Shown here one piece after another: positions 27,630-39,231 of a stretch of DNA of 64,000 bases. This DNA comes from Lates calcarifer. Taxonomy: Eukaryota > Chordata > Actinopteri > Centropomidae. The stretch lies in NCBI RefSeq assembly GCF_001640805.2, contig NC_066837.1:21321341-21385340 (forward strand), written 5' to 3'. A program made the position numbers and the translations under genes. The notes beneath the pieces are model-generated. The model searched no databases. It was not told the origin of the DNA and worked only from the letters and a program-made list of their open reading frames with translations. How positions within the stretch are numbered: position 1 is the stretch's first letter; the number at the start of each line of letters is the position of its first letter.

Positions 27630-27790
27630 AATATGATTGGTAAATGGTCTGTGAACGTAACCAATCAGCATGCTCGTTCTCTGCAGGGAGAACTGTGATT
27701 GGTTTGTTGTCATAAGAACCGCGCCCCCTGTACTCGGTGTCCTTCTGCTTTGTGACGGGTTATAACAGCAGCAACAAGGTAACAAGGTAA
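27630..27790 (+). promoter_or_regulatory. hmox2: hmox2 promoter and non-coding first exon (predicted)
   Basis: Three CCAAT/NF-Y-type boxes lie close together in alternating orientation: GATTGG at 27,635-27,640, CCAAT at 27,661-27,665 and GATTGG at 27,697-27,702. A GC-box-like GCGCCCCC follows at 27,721. Downstream, AACAAG followed by GTAACAAGGTAAAC (27,773-27,790) offers two tandem 5' splice donors. A non-coding first exon ending there would splice to the ATG exon at 28,505. Transcription start is inferred, not observed. Confidence 0.45.
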
Positions 27791-28504
27791 ACCAATGTTT
27801 TATCCTCATTTTACGAATATACGGTGATAACATTTAGCGTGTGCTTGTATCTATAGACAGGAAGTGATTTTTAGTTCATATGGTGTTCAAGGAGCTGCGT
27901 CTTGTAGCTTCTTCGCTTACATAATACTGAAGACGTGCGGTGTCAGTTTTGTAACTCTCCAGTCCAGTAGCATGTCTTTGCTTCAACTTGTTTCAGTGCA
28001 ATGTTTTTACCAAAATACGTGTCAAAACTGTTACTATAATGCTGTATACCATTGATATTAAGCTAATGTGTCAGAGCAACGATACAGTAATTCCTGTGGC
28101 TCACTAACAACCACAATAGGGCTTTTAACCGGGAATTATAAATAACAACTTTGTACAAACTCCTGTGGTGTCACTTAAAAGTGCTTTGTAACCCTGGGAA
28201 ACTGAACACAATCTACACTCACAGAAGGACCATTAGATATCTATGAGGCAATGTCGACCTATTTTAAAAAAGTGATTTAGCTCAAGCAATTGTCTTTTAT
28301 TTAGAGTAATAAAAGAGTGCTTCAGTTTCCAGCTTTTCTTTTCCACTGATATAGTGATACATATCACTGGTGCATAAAAATACAAGAATCTCTCTGCACA
28401 TGTTGTTTTCTTGTATTGTATCATCACATGTGGATTACACATGCTTAATATATCTTTGTTTCTCTCCTGCTTACTTAAGGTGAAAACACAGTTCAACGAC
28501 CAAG

Positions 28505-30426
28505 ATGGAAACCAAGCTGACATCAGAGCCAAAATCCATTGGTGTGAATAATGGGGGGGCAAGGATTGTTGTGGATGATGACGATGAAGTTCTCAGGTAC
28601 AGAGGAGAACAGCAGCCTGTTTTGGCACTGGTGCTCATCTGCTGTTAGATTCACTGTAGAAAGCATTTAAATTGCAACCAAATGGCACAAGTGTTATTGT
28701 CTGTCTCTACTTCTCCTTTCGCTTTTCAACGCTCTTCCACCAAGTCCGGACCGACCTCTCTGAGATGTTAGCTGAGGGGACCAAGGAGTCCCACAACAGA
28801 GCAGAGAACTGCCAGTTTGTCAAAGATTTCCTCAGAGGCCGCATCAAAAGGGAGCTGTTTAAGGTTGGGTTTCAAGGCATTGTGCTTTAAATAACATAAA
28901 TCAAAAGACAGAAATGATATGTTAGACATATAGGCAGTTACCGTTTTATCTGTGAGTCTGTTCCACTTTTTTTCTCTCTCTGCTTCTGTTGTCAGAGAGG
29001 CACAGCAGCTCTGTACTTTGTCTACTCTGCCATGGAGGAGGAGATCGAGAAGAACAAAGACCATCCTCACATCGCACCAATCTATTTCCCCACAGAGCTT
29101 CACAGGTGCGAGGCCCTAGCCCGGGATCTTGAGTATTTCTATGGAGAGGACTGGGAGAACCAGGTCAGCAGAGAGCAAAAAGAGGTTGCATGTCAGTCTT
29201 GTGACATAAAGGTTACAAGGTGGAGTCTCAGACATTGCTGGCCTTATATGGACCATCAGTCACCTGGTGCCTCTTGAATCACCACTGAAATTCAGACATG
29301 AGCTAGTGTGACTTTTAGTTCTGATGCAGCCAGTGTTTTTTCACCCAACTTAGTTTTATTAGACTTCCCACTGATGATAGTATTTTAAAATGGATTAAAC
29401 CAAAACAAACCTCTGACCATAGCAGTGTTCCCTCTCACAGATCAGCCTCTCTGCAGGCACCAAACCCTACGTGGACCGCATCCACGAGGTGGGAGAGAAG
29501 GACCCAGTGCTGCTGGTGGCCCACTCCTACACCCGCTACATGGGCGACCTCTCAGGCGGACAGATCCTCAAGAAAGTGGCACAGAGGGCACTGAAGCTCC
29601 CATCAACGGGCGAGGGTCTCAACTTTTATCAGTTTGAAGGCATCCACAGTCACAAAGGCTTCAAGCAGCTTTACCGAAGCAGGATGAATGAACTGGAACT
29701 GGACCCTGAGACCAAAGGAGAGGATTGTGGATGAGTCCAACCGGGCATTTAGCTTCAATATGATGGTGAGGGAGAGAATACATTAGGATGTGAAAGTTCT
29801 GACAACACAGAAATCATCATGATAAAGAAACACTGCACGAAGAAGATGACAAGAAGACACAATGTTGGGAAAAGATAAAAGTATGACAAAAATCTACTTT
29901 TATTTTGAAAACAGGTGTTCACAGACCTTGAGGAGATTGGGAAGACAATCAAAGAGGAAATCCAAGATGCAGGACTTGGACACAGTCATGCAGAGATCAT
30001 GGAGGGTGGTGATATCAACAAGTGCCCCTACTATGCTGCAAAAATGGGTAAGATGTTATTTGAAGTGTTAAGGTCTGAAAGAAGCACATATTCCTGAACA
30101 CTGATTATAATAGAAATAGAGACGTTTTTTCTACATCAAGTAGTCAATTATCACTTTTACAGACAGTATCCCCTGCTGTGTATTTATGAATGATGAGCTT
30201 GAAATCCATGAAATAAGAAGCTTCCTGCTTTGTGTGGTCTCATTGCTTCATTATTGTCCTCTGCTCTCCATCCCTCACTTCCTCCACCTCCTCCACAGCT
30301 GCCAGTGGAAACCCCACCTATATGTGCCAGTTAGCCATGATGCTTCTCAGACATCCGCCCTGTCAGGTGGCTCTGGCTGCCTGGGTGGCCGTCCTTGCTG
30401 GGTTAACTGCCTGGTATCTTCTATGA
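28505..30426 (+). CDS. hmox2: heme oxygenase 2, six coding exons, two +1 frameshifts
   Basis: Heme oxygenase splits heme into biliverdin, CO and iron with electrons from NADPH-cytochrome P450 reductase, at the ER membrane. Exons: 28505-28596, 28745-28863, 28996-29163, 29441-29765, 29915-30047, 30299-30426. Seen: the heme-ligand His in [12 protein letters not shown] (about residue 47), the family signature [18 protein letters not shown], one Cys-Pro heme regulatory motif ([10 protein letters not shown]), and a C-terminal hydrophobic anchor ending AGLTAWYLL. The HMOX2-type C-terminus separates it from HMOX1. The exons total 965 nt, two too many. One surplus G lies at 28748-28749 (the reading needed is LSPTDLSEML). 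Another lies at 29717-29718, where the frame otherwise runs into TGA instead of [12 protein letters not shown]. Without them the product would be 320 aa, close to the mammalian length. The second Cys-Pro motif of mammalian HMOX2 is not visible. The lesions may be assembly errors. Confidence 0.85.
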
Positions 30427-31178
30427 GCTCTGATTCACCCGTTCTGCCGATAATAACATCTGAGCAAAGAGTGGAGCATCCAGCCAAACTTAATCCTCTT
30501 TACTTTAGCACACAGTAAACCAGACATGGAACATTTTTATAATGTTTTGTGCCAAATATTTGACGCATTTGTTCATTGGCATTTTGAGTAATTTTTTTCT
30601 TCTTCCACTCAGTGGAACATCCAGGTTTTATGCATCTGACACTTTGACAGTCAGCCAGTTTTTGTGATGCTGCAACTGTAGTGTATGAAAAGAGACTTTA
30701 TGATGCATGTGGTTCATATGCTGTATCGGGTGGTAATATGCAACCAGGGTTAGAGACATTTTACCACATACAAATATCAAATGAATACTCTTTCACCGTG
30801 TGATTGTAATATTATTACTTGAATGTATTTAATATGAAAGTGAATGACACATTGTGTTAAACATGATGTACAACTTGAGTCTCACAAAGACATCTTTTGT
30901 GTGTGTGTGTTTTCAGAAAGTATTGAAGAGTAAACATAAGTAAACACAGGAGCCGTGTTTTGCTCTTCATCTTTTGTGTTGATCATTTTCTCGTCTCTGA
31001 TCAGCACTTGGTGATATGAGGTTGATTGGAGGAGCCTCCATAATGACTGGAAGCCAGTGGATAGCCTTTCTTTTTCCAGGAACCTAAGAGCAGCAGCTGT
31101 AGCATGTAGACAGTTGAACTGTGGATCTGTTATTTCATAAAAAATCAAACACAGTGATTTAGCAAGATCTGTATAGAG

Positions 31179-31184
31179 AATAAA
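31179..31184 (+). terminator. hmox2: hmox2 poly(A) signal (candidate)
   Basis: Canonical AATAAA 753 bases after the hmox2 stop codon, before the tail-to-tail neighbour tmem186. The 3' UTR between (30,427-31,178) contains a TG repeat at 30,900-30,910 and no other gene. Confidence 0.4.
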
Positions 31185-31487
31185 CTATTTCAGTGTTCAG
31201 TCTGAATCTGCACTGAGAGAGTATGTGTTGATGAAGCCCTATTACTCCTCTTCCAGCATGGAGATCACCTGCTCAGGGAAAACCAGAGATGTTATGCTGC
31301 CTTGAAGGATTGTGATAACACTACCAGTGATACCACTTCATGATGGTAATCTTTACAGTGGAAATGAAGGTACAGTAAACAAAACTCATACTGTTGTATA
31401 TAACTGTAATTTCCAAATGATTTCAAAGCAACTTTCCTGGTAAGAGCTACTTGTAGTTTTACAGTAGAGGGTTTTTTTAATAGTTTT

Positions 31488-31511
31488 AAAAAAAAAAAAA
31501 AAAAAAAAAAA
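31488..31511. repeat. A24 homopolymer
   Basis: Run of 24 A between the convergent 3' ends of hmox2 and tmem186. Confidence 0.9.
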
Positions 31512-31595
31512 CCTTCATTACTTTGAAACTGTTTTCAGTTTACTTTTGCTTGGAAAACATTAGGACAATCTCACTTGTGTGAAGCTGACTTTGAT

Positions 31596-31601
31596 TTTAT
31601 T
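31596..31601 (-). terminator. tmem186: tmem186 poly(A) signal (candidate)
   Basis: TTTATT on the plus strand, i.e. AATAAA on the minus strand, about 244 bases beyond the tmem186 stop codon. Confidence 0.45.
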
Positions 31602-31844
31602 TTACTTTTTTCACACATCAGCTCACTGGTTACCAGACAAAAGTAATCTTATTACCATTCACATATCATTGCCAACACTGGTTACCTTGCATGTTGTTCC
31701 ACTCTTCCACACTTATATATTCATTATCCGTCTTCCATGGAGAACAGACCCCTCTCATTATTACAATGTTGCACAAGGAACATTAAATAATTCAGAAGTA
31801 ATCACTTATTGTCATCCAAATCCATGCACTTTAAAAATTAAGCA

Positions 31845-32522
31845 TCATTTAAAACTTCCAAACACCCTCTCAAAACCCACTTTGTCCACCACATGTCCAT
31901 AACGAATGGAGAAATATAATGTCTGCGGACTGCTGTATCTCTGTAGTTTCAATATCGTCTCTTTTGTGGAGTCACCTGTGTCCGCGATAGTCATAACATC
32001 CGACACAGGGAGGTAGATATCCTGCCGCTTGCCCCAGAAGGTGAGGTGGGACACTTTCAGTGTAGTCTGTGATGGGTCCAGGTACATCATCCCCACAACT
32101 CTCCTGAAAAAATGACTGGCAGTGTACAGCATGACACCAGCAAACAGTGCTATCCCCGCTGTGTAGCTGACAAAGAAGAGGGAGACATCTCCCTGGAGGT
32201 AAAGGACGTACACTGGGGGCAAGATGACCATGGTGATTGCAGTTTGGAGCAGTTTGAGCCTGGACATGGCTCTGAGGTGCTTAATGTATGGCAAGGTGTA
32301 AATCATAGTGTACCTCTGCGTGGACAAGTCAGAGTACCTGACCAGAGCTGTGATTTTAGGGATAAGGGGTCCATGGAAGCTCTGCTGGACGGGTGTTTGA
32401 CCCGGTGAAGGAAGCTGCACACCATAAGGTATCCGGCCTGTTAGTGCACATGATCCTCTGGTACAGGACAGGATGTGAGAGGTTAACCTGTGCAGAAGCA
32501 CTGACCTGATCTGTGGAAACAT
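31845..32522 (-). CDS. tmem186: transmembrane protein 186
   Basis: TMEM186 is a mitochondrial inner-membrane protein linked to assembly of respiratory complex I (MCIA complex). The frame is 225 codons. It carries the family core SRLKLLQTAITMVILPPVYV, a second membrane span (about residues 115-138), the FFRRVVGMMYLDPS turn, and the C-terminal HLTFWGKRQDIYLPVSDV and LQRYSSPQTLYFSIRYG blocks. Membrane segments fall at about 91-109 and 115-138. The first 60 residues are basic and Ser/Thr-rich, as in a mitochondrial presequence. The start is uncertain. ATG at 32,522 is followed by TTTCCACAG, which itself looks like a 3' splice site. An alternative gene model starts with an ATG at 33,190-33,192 directly abutting a GTCAGC donor and joins in phase at 32,510. 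It faces hmox2 at its 3' end and gde1 at its 5' end. Confidence 0.9.
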   Translation of the reverse strand: MFPQIRSVLLHRLTSHILSCTRGSCALTGRIPYGVQLPSPGQTPVQQSFHGPLIPKITALVRYSDLSTQRYTMIYTLPYIKHLRAMSRLKLLQTAITMVILPPVYVLYLQGDVSLFFVSYTAGIALFAGVMLYTASHFFRRVVGMMYLDPSQTTLKVSHLTFWGKRQDIYLPVSDVMTIADTGDSTKETILKLQRYSSPQTLYFSIRYGHVVDKVGFERVFGSFK

Positions 32523-33685
32523 AACATCAGAAAGATAAGTTTGAAACTGACCTCAACAGACATGCAGGAGGTTATTAAAGTGAACTGAATTATTTTAATT
32601 AATCATGAATTAACTGGTAATTTTCCTTTTAACTGATTAATTTGATATCCTATAAAAATGCAAGCAAATACCTTTATGTTCCAATACTGCCTAAAACAGT
32701 TAATTATCAAATTTTTGCTGGTTAATTTTCTGGTAATCGATTAATGAATCAATCGTTTTAGGTCCCACAATACAAAGTACTGCAACATAAAACCACCACA
32801 GCTCCCGTTAACACTGCAATATCTCAAGAACATTTAAACATTATTGCAAGGCTTTTAAACTAGATTGCCCCTGAGATGTTCTGTTATTTTGGCTATCTTA
32901 GGTACAATGAGCATATACAGTAGTATAAAGTTATGATCAAATATATAAATAAGCAATAGGGCAAATGCACCTGTTTAACTACTTCAATAGAAACGAGCAC
33001 TAACATCAAACATGTAACAACTGTTGTGTATTTAACAAATCAGAGTCACACAACTCATGGCTGAGCTGTCATTCAGACCAGGCAAAGCAGCAGCTATCAG
33101 TTAGCTTGTGTAGCTAATAATTTAGCCTTTACATCTTCCTCTGATAACTTGTGTAACAGCGTAGGAGCTTGAGAAAGAAAGAAGCTGACCATGCCCGACG
33201 ACAGACTAAGGAGGAAGAAGAAGGAGGAAACACTGAACCGAGCTTTCTGTTTTTAAGAAACAGGCGACAGACCAAAGGCAACTCTGTTAAGCAACATGAA
33301 ATGCCAACTTTGACCCGGATGTTGTTTCTTCCTGTTTTGTTTCTCGTGTGCCCCCTTGTGGGAGAGTTGTACCTTTAAATAGATTTTATTAGAATTTGTG
33401 TTTTTAAAAGTCTCCTGAACATAAACCTGTACTTTGTCAGAGCGGCTGAAGCTTCTTTCTTCAGCCCAAGGTAAATGTTTTAGTGCTCCTTCTCAACAGC
33501 TAATATTGCCACTTTGCTAAGCAGAGCATGAGCCTCCCTCGGACAGGGCATTTGAAGATAGCAAAGTTAGCAGGACGGGCGGTTAACGTCGGGTACCGCT
33601 AAACGGACCGGCGGCGGCGGTAGTTTTGCTTCCCGCTGCTACTTTTTGTGTTTGGACACAGTCAAGGAGACAACAGAGGACAACC
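32523..33685. promoter_or_regulatory. shared tmem186 / gde1 divergent promoter region
   Basis: Head-to-head interval of 1,163 bases. The half next to gde1 (33,540-33,680) is GC- and CpG-rich (GGACGGGCGG, CGGACCGGCGGCGGCGG) and is the likely gde1 5' UTR and core promoter. The part at 32,560-33,110 is AT-rich and would be intron 1 of tmem186 if that gene starts at 33,192. No TATA box stands out, as expected for housekeeping genes. Confidence 0.4.
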
Positions 33686-36600
33686 ATGCTGCAGCTGGGA
33701 GACGAAGTCACCCTGTACTCGGTCGTCTTCCTGGTGGTCCTGCTGGGGACCCGGAGCCCGGTGTGGACGACCGTCGTCACCGCCTCTCTTTACCTCTTTC
33801 TGGTCATGTTCCGGTTTCCCCAAGTACCAACCAGCCGAGCCCGCCAGGTGCTGCACCCGGCCAGGGGCGCGGCTGGCTCCGGTAAGGTGTCGGTGGTCGC
33901 TCACCGGGGCGGTGGGCACGACGCACCGGAGAACACAATTGCAGCCATCCGGGAGGTGAGAGGATAAGGGGTTGGCGAGGTCTGGTGGGTTTCTCCTTCT
34001 CAGATAGCAATGGTTACAAGGAGCACACCACCACTAGAGGCTGGAACATGTCATATTTTCATTCAAGGCAAAGCTGAAAAGCGTTGTTCATGTTACACAC
34101 CCCAGTATATCTGTGATATGATTGTACTGGCCATTTTATTTGCCCAGGCGATGTATTTCTCAAGCATTAACAAACTCTTACTTAAATCTTGTTTTCATTC
34201 GTGGGCTGATCTTGAATTTGATTATGATTATTTGATAATGACCAGAAACAAACCCTCCTGAAATACTGAGCTTCCATCCCTCTAACCTGTCTGTTCTGCA
34301 CCAGGCCAGTAAAAACGGGGCAACAGGCGTGGAGTTGGACCTCGAGTTCTCAGCAGATGGCATCCCAATACTGATGCACGATGAGACTGTGGACCGGACC
34401 ACCAATGGGTCGGGACCGCTCAGCCAGATGAAACTCTCTGATTTGGGAAAACTTGATGCAGCTGCTAAACATCGACTCAGGTGAGAAAGAAGAATATATC
34501 TATGAATGCATGCATGCAAGCAGAAAAATAGACAACTTTTAATAGCTAATACTTCAGGTTTTAAGTTTTTTGGGGTGCTTAAAAATAAATCAGTATTTAA
34601 ATTGAAGTTACAGTTAGGGAATTAGAGTATTTTGGGACAAAAATTGCAGGCTTAATTTGTTTCCACCAGCTTGTCATTGTTTTAAGTGTGAAAACCATCT
34701 GAAGCAGCAGGTATGTCATCACAATTCACTGAAATTCTCCATTAAAACTTGTACCAATGACTCTAATTCTTTTAAAAACTAGCACTGTATGTCTGAAGGA
34801 ACAGATGAGTCAGTAAGTACTCTGGCTGTGTATCAGTTGCTTTACGCTTGTAGGTAGTTGTTTGGTACCAGATTTGCAGAAATTTGGAGGCATGGCAGCT
34901 GGTTAGACAAGCCGTGTGTCTTGTTTGGGCAGACTGGAGGTTTGAATTATTAAATACTGTTGACTATATTATAATTTAGTGCCTTGTGGCAGATTTTTGG
35001 TTCAGTTTGCTGATGTAGCCTTGCCTTAATCACCAAGTCAAAACATTGACCCTACAATGCTAGATTGGTTTTCTGTTTCAAATGTACTCTCCGCAGTAGA
35101 ATCCCCTGGTACAGAATATATTGTTCAGCCACAGCAGTTGGGGGACACTGAAATGATCATATTACAGTTAGGCCAGGTGGAGATGTTTGACTGTGATAAT
35201 GGATACTCCAGGCTCCAATATGTCTGTAAGAAAACATTAAAAGGAGTTGACAAAGATAAGTTAACACATTATCATAATTAACTGAGTAATGACAATAAAA
35301 CCTTGATTTGAAAGGAAAGAACGCTATTAATACAGAGGCACACTGTTGCTTATACAGGGGAGACCAGTAACCCAGGGGGTTTCTAAAAACAGCTTCCTTC
35401 AGGACAAACAAAAGAAGAAAGAAAAATGCAAAACAGTCCCTTAAAATCAAGATAACAACTTAATGCTAACACAAACGTCAGCCAGGACCCTATTACAGCA
35501 AGAAGTCTGACGCGTGGAACAGAAAATGTCATTTTCTTAATCACCATCATTACAAGACATTGCAATACACAAAAATAGAGTAGAAATAGAGTTAATTTCT
35601 AAACATGAGCACATTAGACAGATTACAGTAGGTAGAGTCTGTGACAGATCATTCTCATCTCACACCTGTCTGACAGGTAATTGTATAAATATCACAGGAC
35701 AACTGCAACGCTCAAAAACAATCTTCATGACAAGTAATCTCTGTAATTTGTCTCTTAATTTACAGAAGTGAGTGTATCTATTCCATGCTGAGATTTGGTT
35801 ACACCAATAAAATGAGGCTCCATGAGTCGTATGTTAAGTGTTAAATAATATGACAGTAAGAATGTGACAATGATATCTTACACATAACCATAAACTTTAT
35901 GAATAAAGGCAGTCAGCTTCTGAGGTGTAGAGAACTTACTTACTTCATTAATTAATGCTAATACTTGGGATGATAATTACAAAGGCTAAAACTTCTTCCA
36001 TTACCTTAACACATATACAAAAACTAGGAGGAGTGCTCGATTCGTACATAATACCGGACATGTGATAGAGAGACAAGAAATACCACAGGAGCATAAACTC
36101 TGCACAAATGTTTTACAGATCTGACTTAGATTATAATTATTACCCATGAATCCTGTCTAAATAGTGTCAGGCAGATAAAAAGAGCTTTTATATACAGAGA
36201 CTCATGATCATTATCTCATGCATTTCATCATTTCATTACAGAAGAGGTAGGTGTATCACTGATTAAATTAAACAATATGTTTCCCAGTTAAACTGTAACT
36301 TTGAGATGCATGTGAGCCTGATGTAGCACTGCAACATTTGTGTCCATCAGGGAGAAATTTGCTGGAGAGAAGATCCCAACTCTGGAGGAGGCCGTGGAGG
36401 AATGCATCAAACTGCAGCTCACCATCTACTTTGATGTCAAAGGTCATCCAGATCAGGTGCAGCAAACAAAACAAACAGAAAAAAGAGACTTTATTACGTA
36501 AAATGTGCAATGTTATGTGTCTGTTATGCTTATGCTTGTTGATTTAATCGATTTGTACCCAGTTCAACATTGCATAATGAAGAGAACCTGATGATGTGAT

Positions 36601-39231
36601 TATAATGGTCCAGACGTAGCATTTACTCTGTCCTAGTACAAAGTGATCATTATATATATATATGCAGGGGTTTGATAGGGTTGTTAAGCAACGCTCAAAC
36701 AAGCTGGTCAATTAATTAATTGATTAGTTAATCATCTAGTGCTAATCACTTCACTCATTATCTAGGGTAGAAAGTAATTTCATAACATATTACTTTACTT
36801 TTGTGCTACTTTGTACAGGTCATACCAATCACCTGTCAAATGTCTCTTGTTGCTGATTCTAGCAGAATTTCTTCTGTTTTACAGTCTGATACAAATCACA
36901 TTTTTCTCCTGCATGTTATCCTTGTGAAAGTAAAACATAGTGAATTACACTAGAACATAAAAAACACTGGTAGATTATGTAATTGTTAACTAATCATTAG
37001 GTGCATGCCTTATCATCGCCAGTGGCACACAGTTACTTTGACAAACACTGTAAGGCGTCCCAAAAACTTGTTTCAGTTTGTCCTGTACTTTTGAACAAAC
37101 CAAACTTCCATAAAACACACACACACAATTTCAACTGCTCACACATTTAGGACATTGCCACAGGCAGTTGGTGTAGTGGTAACACTGCATCATCACCAGA
37201 TACTTGTGGATTTGTGTGTCACTTACTTCAAGTATGTGAAAATAAGACCTTATTGTTTGTGCCACAAAATGATAGAGAGACAGCAGTCATTGTTGCAGCT
37301 CCTAGCTGAAAGATGCAGTTAAGTCACTTACTGCAGTGTTCATACCATTTAACTCTGCACATAAAAATCTAAATTAAAGCTTGAATCGGTGCACTTTTAA
37401 CCACTCGGCACTGGTCCCTTACTTAGCACATTTTTAGATGAGTGAGGAATGCAGAGCCTGTGGTGGTGGTTGTTGTTTCAGGCTGTGACATTCTTGAGTT
37501 CAGGGCCCACAGCAGTGTGTCTACACCATAGACTGTAGGTTTACACACACACAGCTGCAAGTTACCAACACGTGGTTGTGCAGGAACACACACAATGACA
37601 CAAAGCCTCACACACACTGTAAACAGTTGACTGACCTACTATAACCATGTGTTTGTCCTCTCCTCCCAGGCAGCTGCAGCCCTTAAAGAACTGTATAAGA
37701 AACATCCAGTCCTCTACAACAGCAGCATCGTCTGCTCCTTTGAGCCTAAAGTCATCTACAGGGTAAGCAGACACGCTAAAGTGTGTTAGGATATTAGAAG
37801 ACTGTTTGACTGACAGTGGGCTTGATTGAGGAAATTGAGAAAAACCATAAATTTGGCCAAAGGGCACAAAATTACAACCATTTAAATTAAATGAAGAGAT
37901 GCTAGCTACAGTGACTGAGAATCAATAATGAGCTGTATGACATTGATACTGAACACACTGTAGTGCAATACTGTGGCTAAATATCAATCAGTTTGATTAA
38001 AAGCTTAAATATCACATTCTCTAAGACTGAGTATAGTCACATATCTACAGCGACAACCATCTGTGGTGGCAGGTCTAGAGTCTCAAGCTAGAGGCCATGC
38101 TCTGAATGTGCCAAACCATAAATTGTACATAATAATTTGATACAGAGATTGAACCACAAGTCCTCTACTGAATGTGTCTGTGTTAATACATTTCATTACA
38201 ACTCCAATTAATGTGGTACAGATTTAAGAAATGGTAAATGTTAAAGAAGACAAAAAAAAAGAAAGAAGAAGAAGAAAATCACTTGGAACAAAACAGAACA
38301 GCTTTTTGTCTTCTCACTGTGTCATTGTTTACATACTGGTCCTGATCAAATAAACTAAAATATTTGCCTACATACCTGCTACGTGTTGCCAGCTACTGTG
38401 TTTAACAAATATAACTTGTGCTTTTGTTTCTGCTCTGTCCCGGCCCAGATGAGACAGAGTGACCCAGAGGTGGTCACAGCATTGACCCACAGGCCATGGA
38501 GCCTGAGTCGTTTTGGAGACGGTGCCCCGCGGTTCTCTTCACTATGGAAACACCATTGGATGACACTAATGGACATTGTGTTGGACTTAGCGCATCATCA
38601 CGTGCTCTGGAAGCTCTGTGGCATCTCAGCCTTCCTGATACAAAAGAACTTTGTCTCACCGTGAGTTTCTGCAGCTGAGAGCCTACAGTCAAATGCTCTC
38701 ATCCCAATTTAATTCAGCATTCTTGGGAAAAAGATATTAAAATGACTTCATGAGATTCACATTATTATTTATTTAGTTCACAGGGTGTTTTCTTAGCAAT
38801 CTGATATTTCTGTTTTGAATCGATTAGGAAGAAAACATTATCGTTACACGCCTTTCAGGGATGCTAGAAGCTGTTTTATTACAATCCTGGATGTCAAATA
38901 TTACGTTACTTTAAACGTTCTTAATATTTGCTCAGTCAACTGTGAGTCATCTTAGGTTAATAGTTTGAGCCAGATTACCTGGCTAACCGTAAATATTAAA
39001 AACCCAGGAAACAGTGATATAGAATCACTTGGTGCAAATCATGTTGTTCATACCAGATAATGACTGTGTATTTCTGTCTGCAGGGACTATGCACAGTTCT
39101 GGGCCCAGAGAGGGGTGGAGGTGGTAGCCTGGACTGTCAACACACAAGTGGAGAAAGAGTATTACCAGGAGCTGCTACAAGTCAACTACATCACAGACAG
39201 CCTGGTGGAAGACTGTGAACCTCATTACTGA
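33686..39231 (+). CDS. gde1: glycerophosphodiester phosphodiesterase 1 (GDE1/MIR16), six exons
   Basis: Membrane-bound GDPD-family enzyme that hydrolyses glycerophosphodiesters such as glycerophosphoinositol and glycerophospho-N-acylethanolamines. Exons: 33686-33955, 34305-34480, 36351-36456, 37670-37762, 38449-38660, 39084-39231. All have GT-AG borders, and phases close exactly to 334 codons plus stop, close to the mammalian length. The N-terminal hydrophobic segment spans residues 10-43. The GDPD active site is complete: AHRGGGHDAPENT with His73, the metal ligands in GVELDLEF (Glu100, Asp102) and His115 in LMHDETVDRTT. Further family blocks are TIYFDVKGH, ALTHRPWSLS and the C-terminal ITDSLVEDCEPHY. 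A second hydrophobic stretch lies in exon 5 (LWKLCGISAFLIQ). The introns hold no other gene; the largest, 34,481-36,350, shows nothing but AT-rich DNA. Confidence 0.95.

Noticed and set aside
37158..37240. tRNA-like phrase GTTGGTGTAGTGGTAACACT in gde1 intron 3
   Set aside because: It resembles an A-box head of a tRNA or SINE, but no B-box, acceptor stem or SINE body follows, so I do not call a tRNA gene or a repeat.
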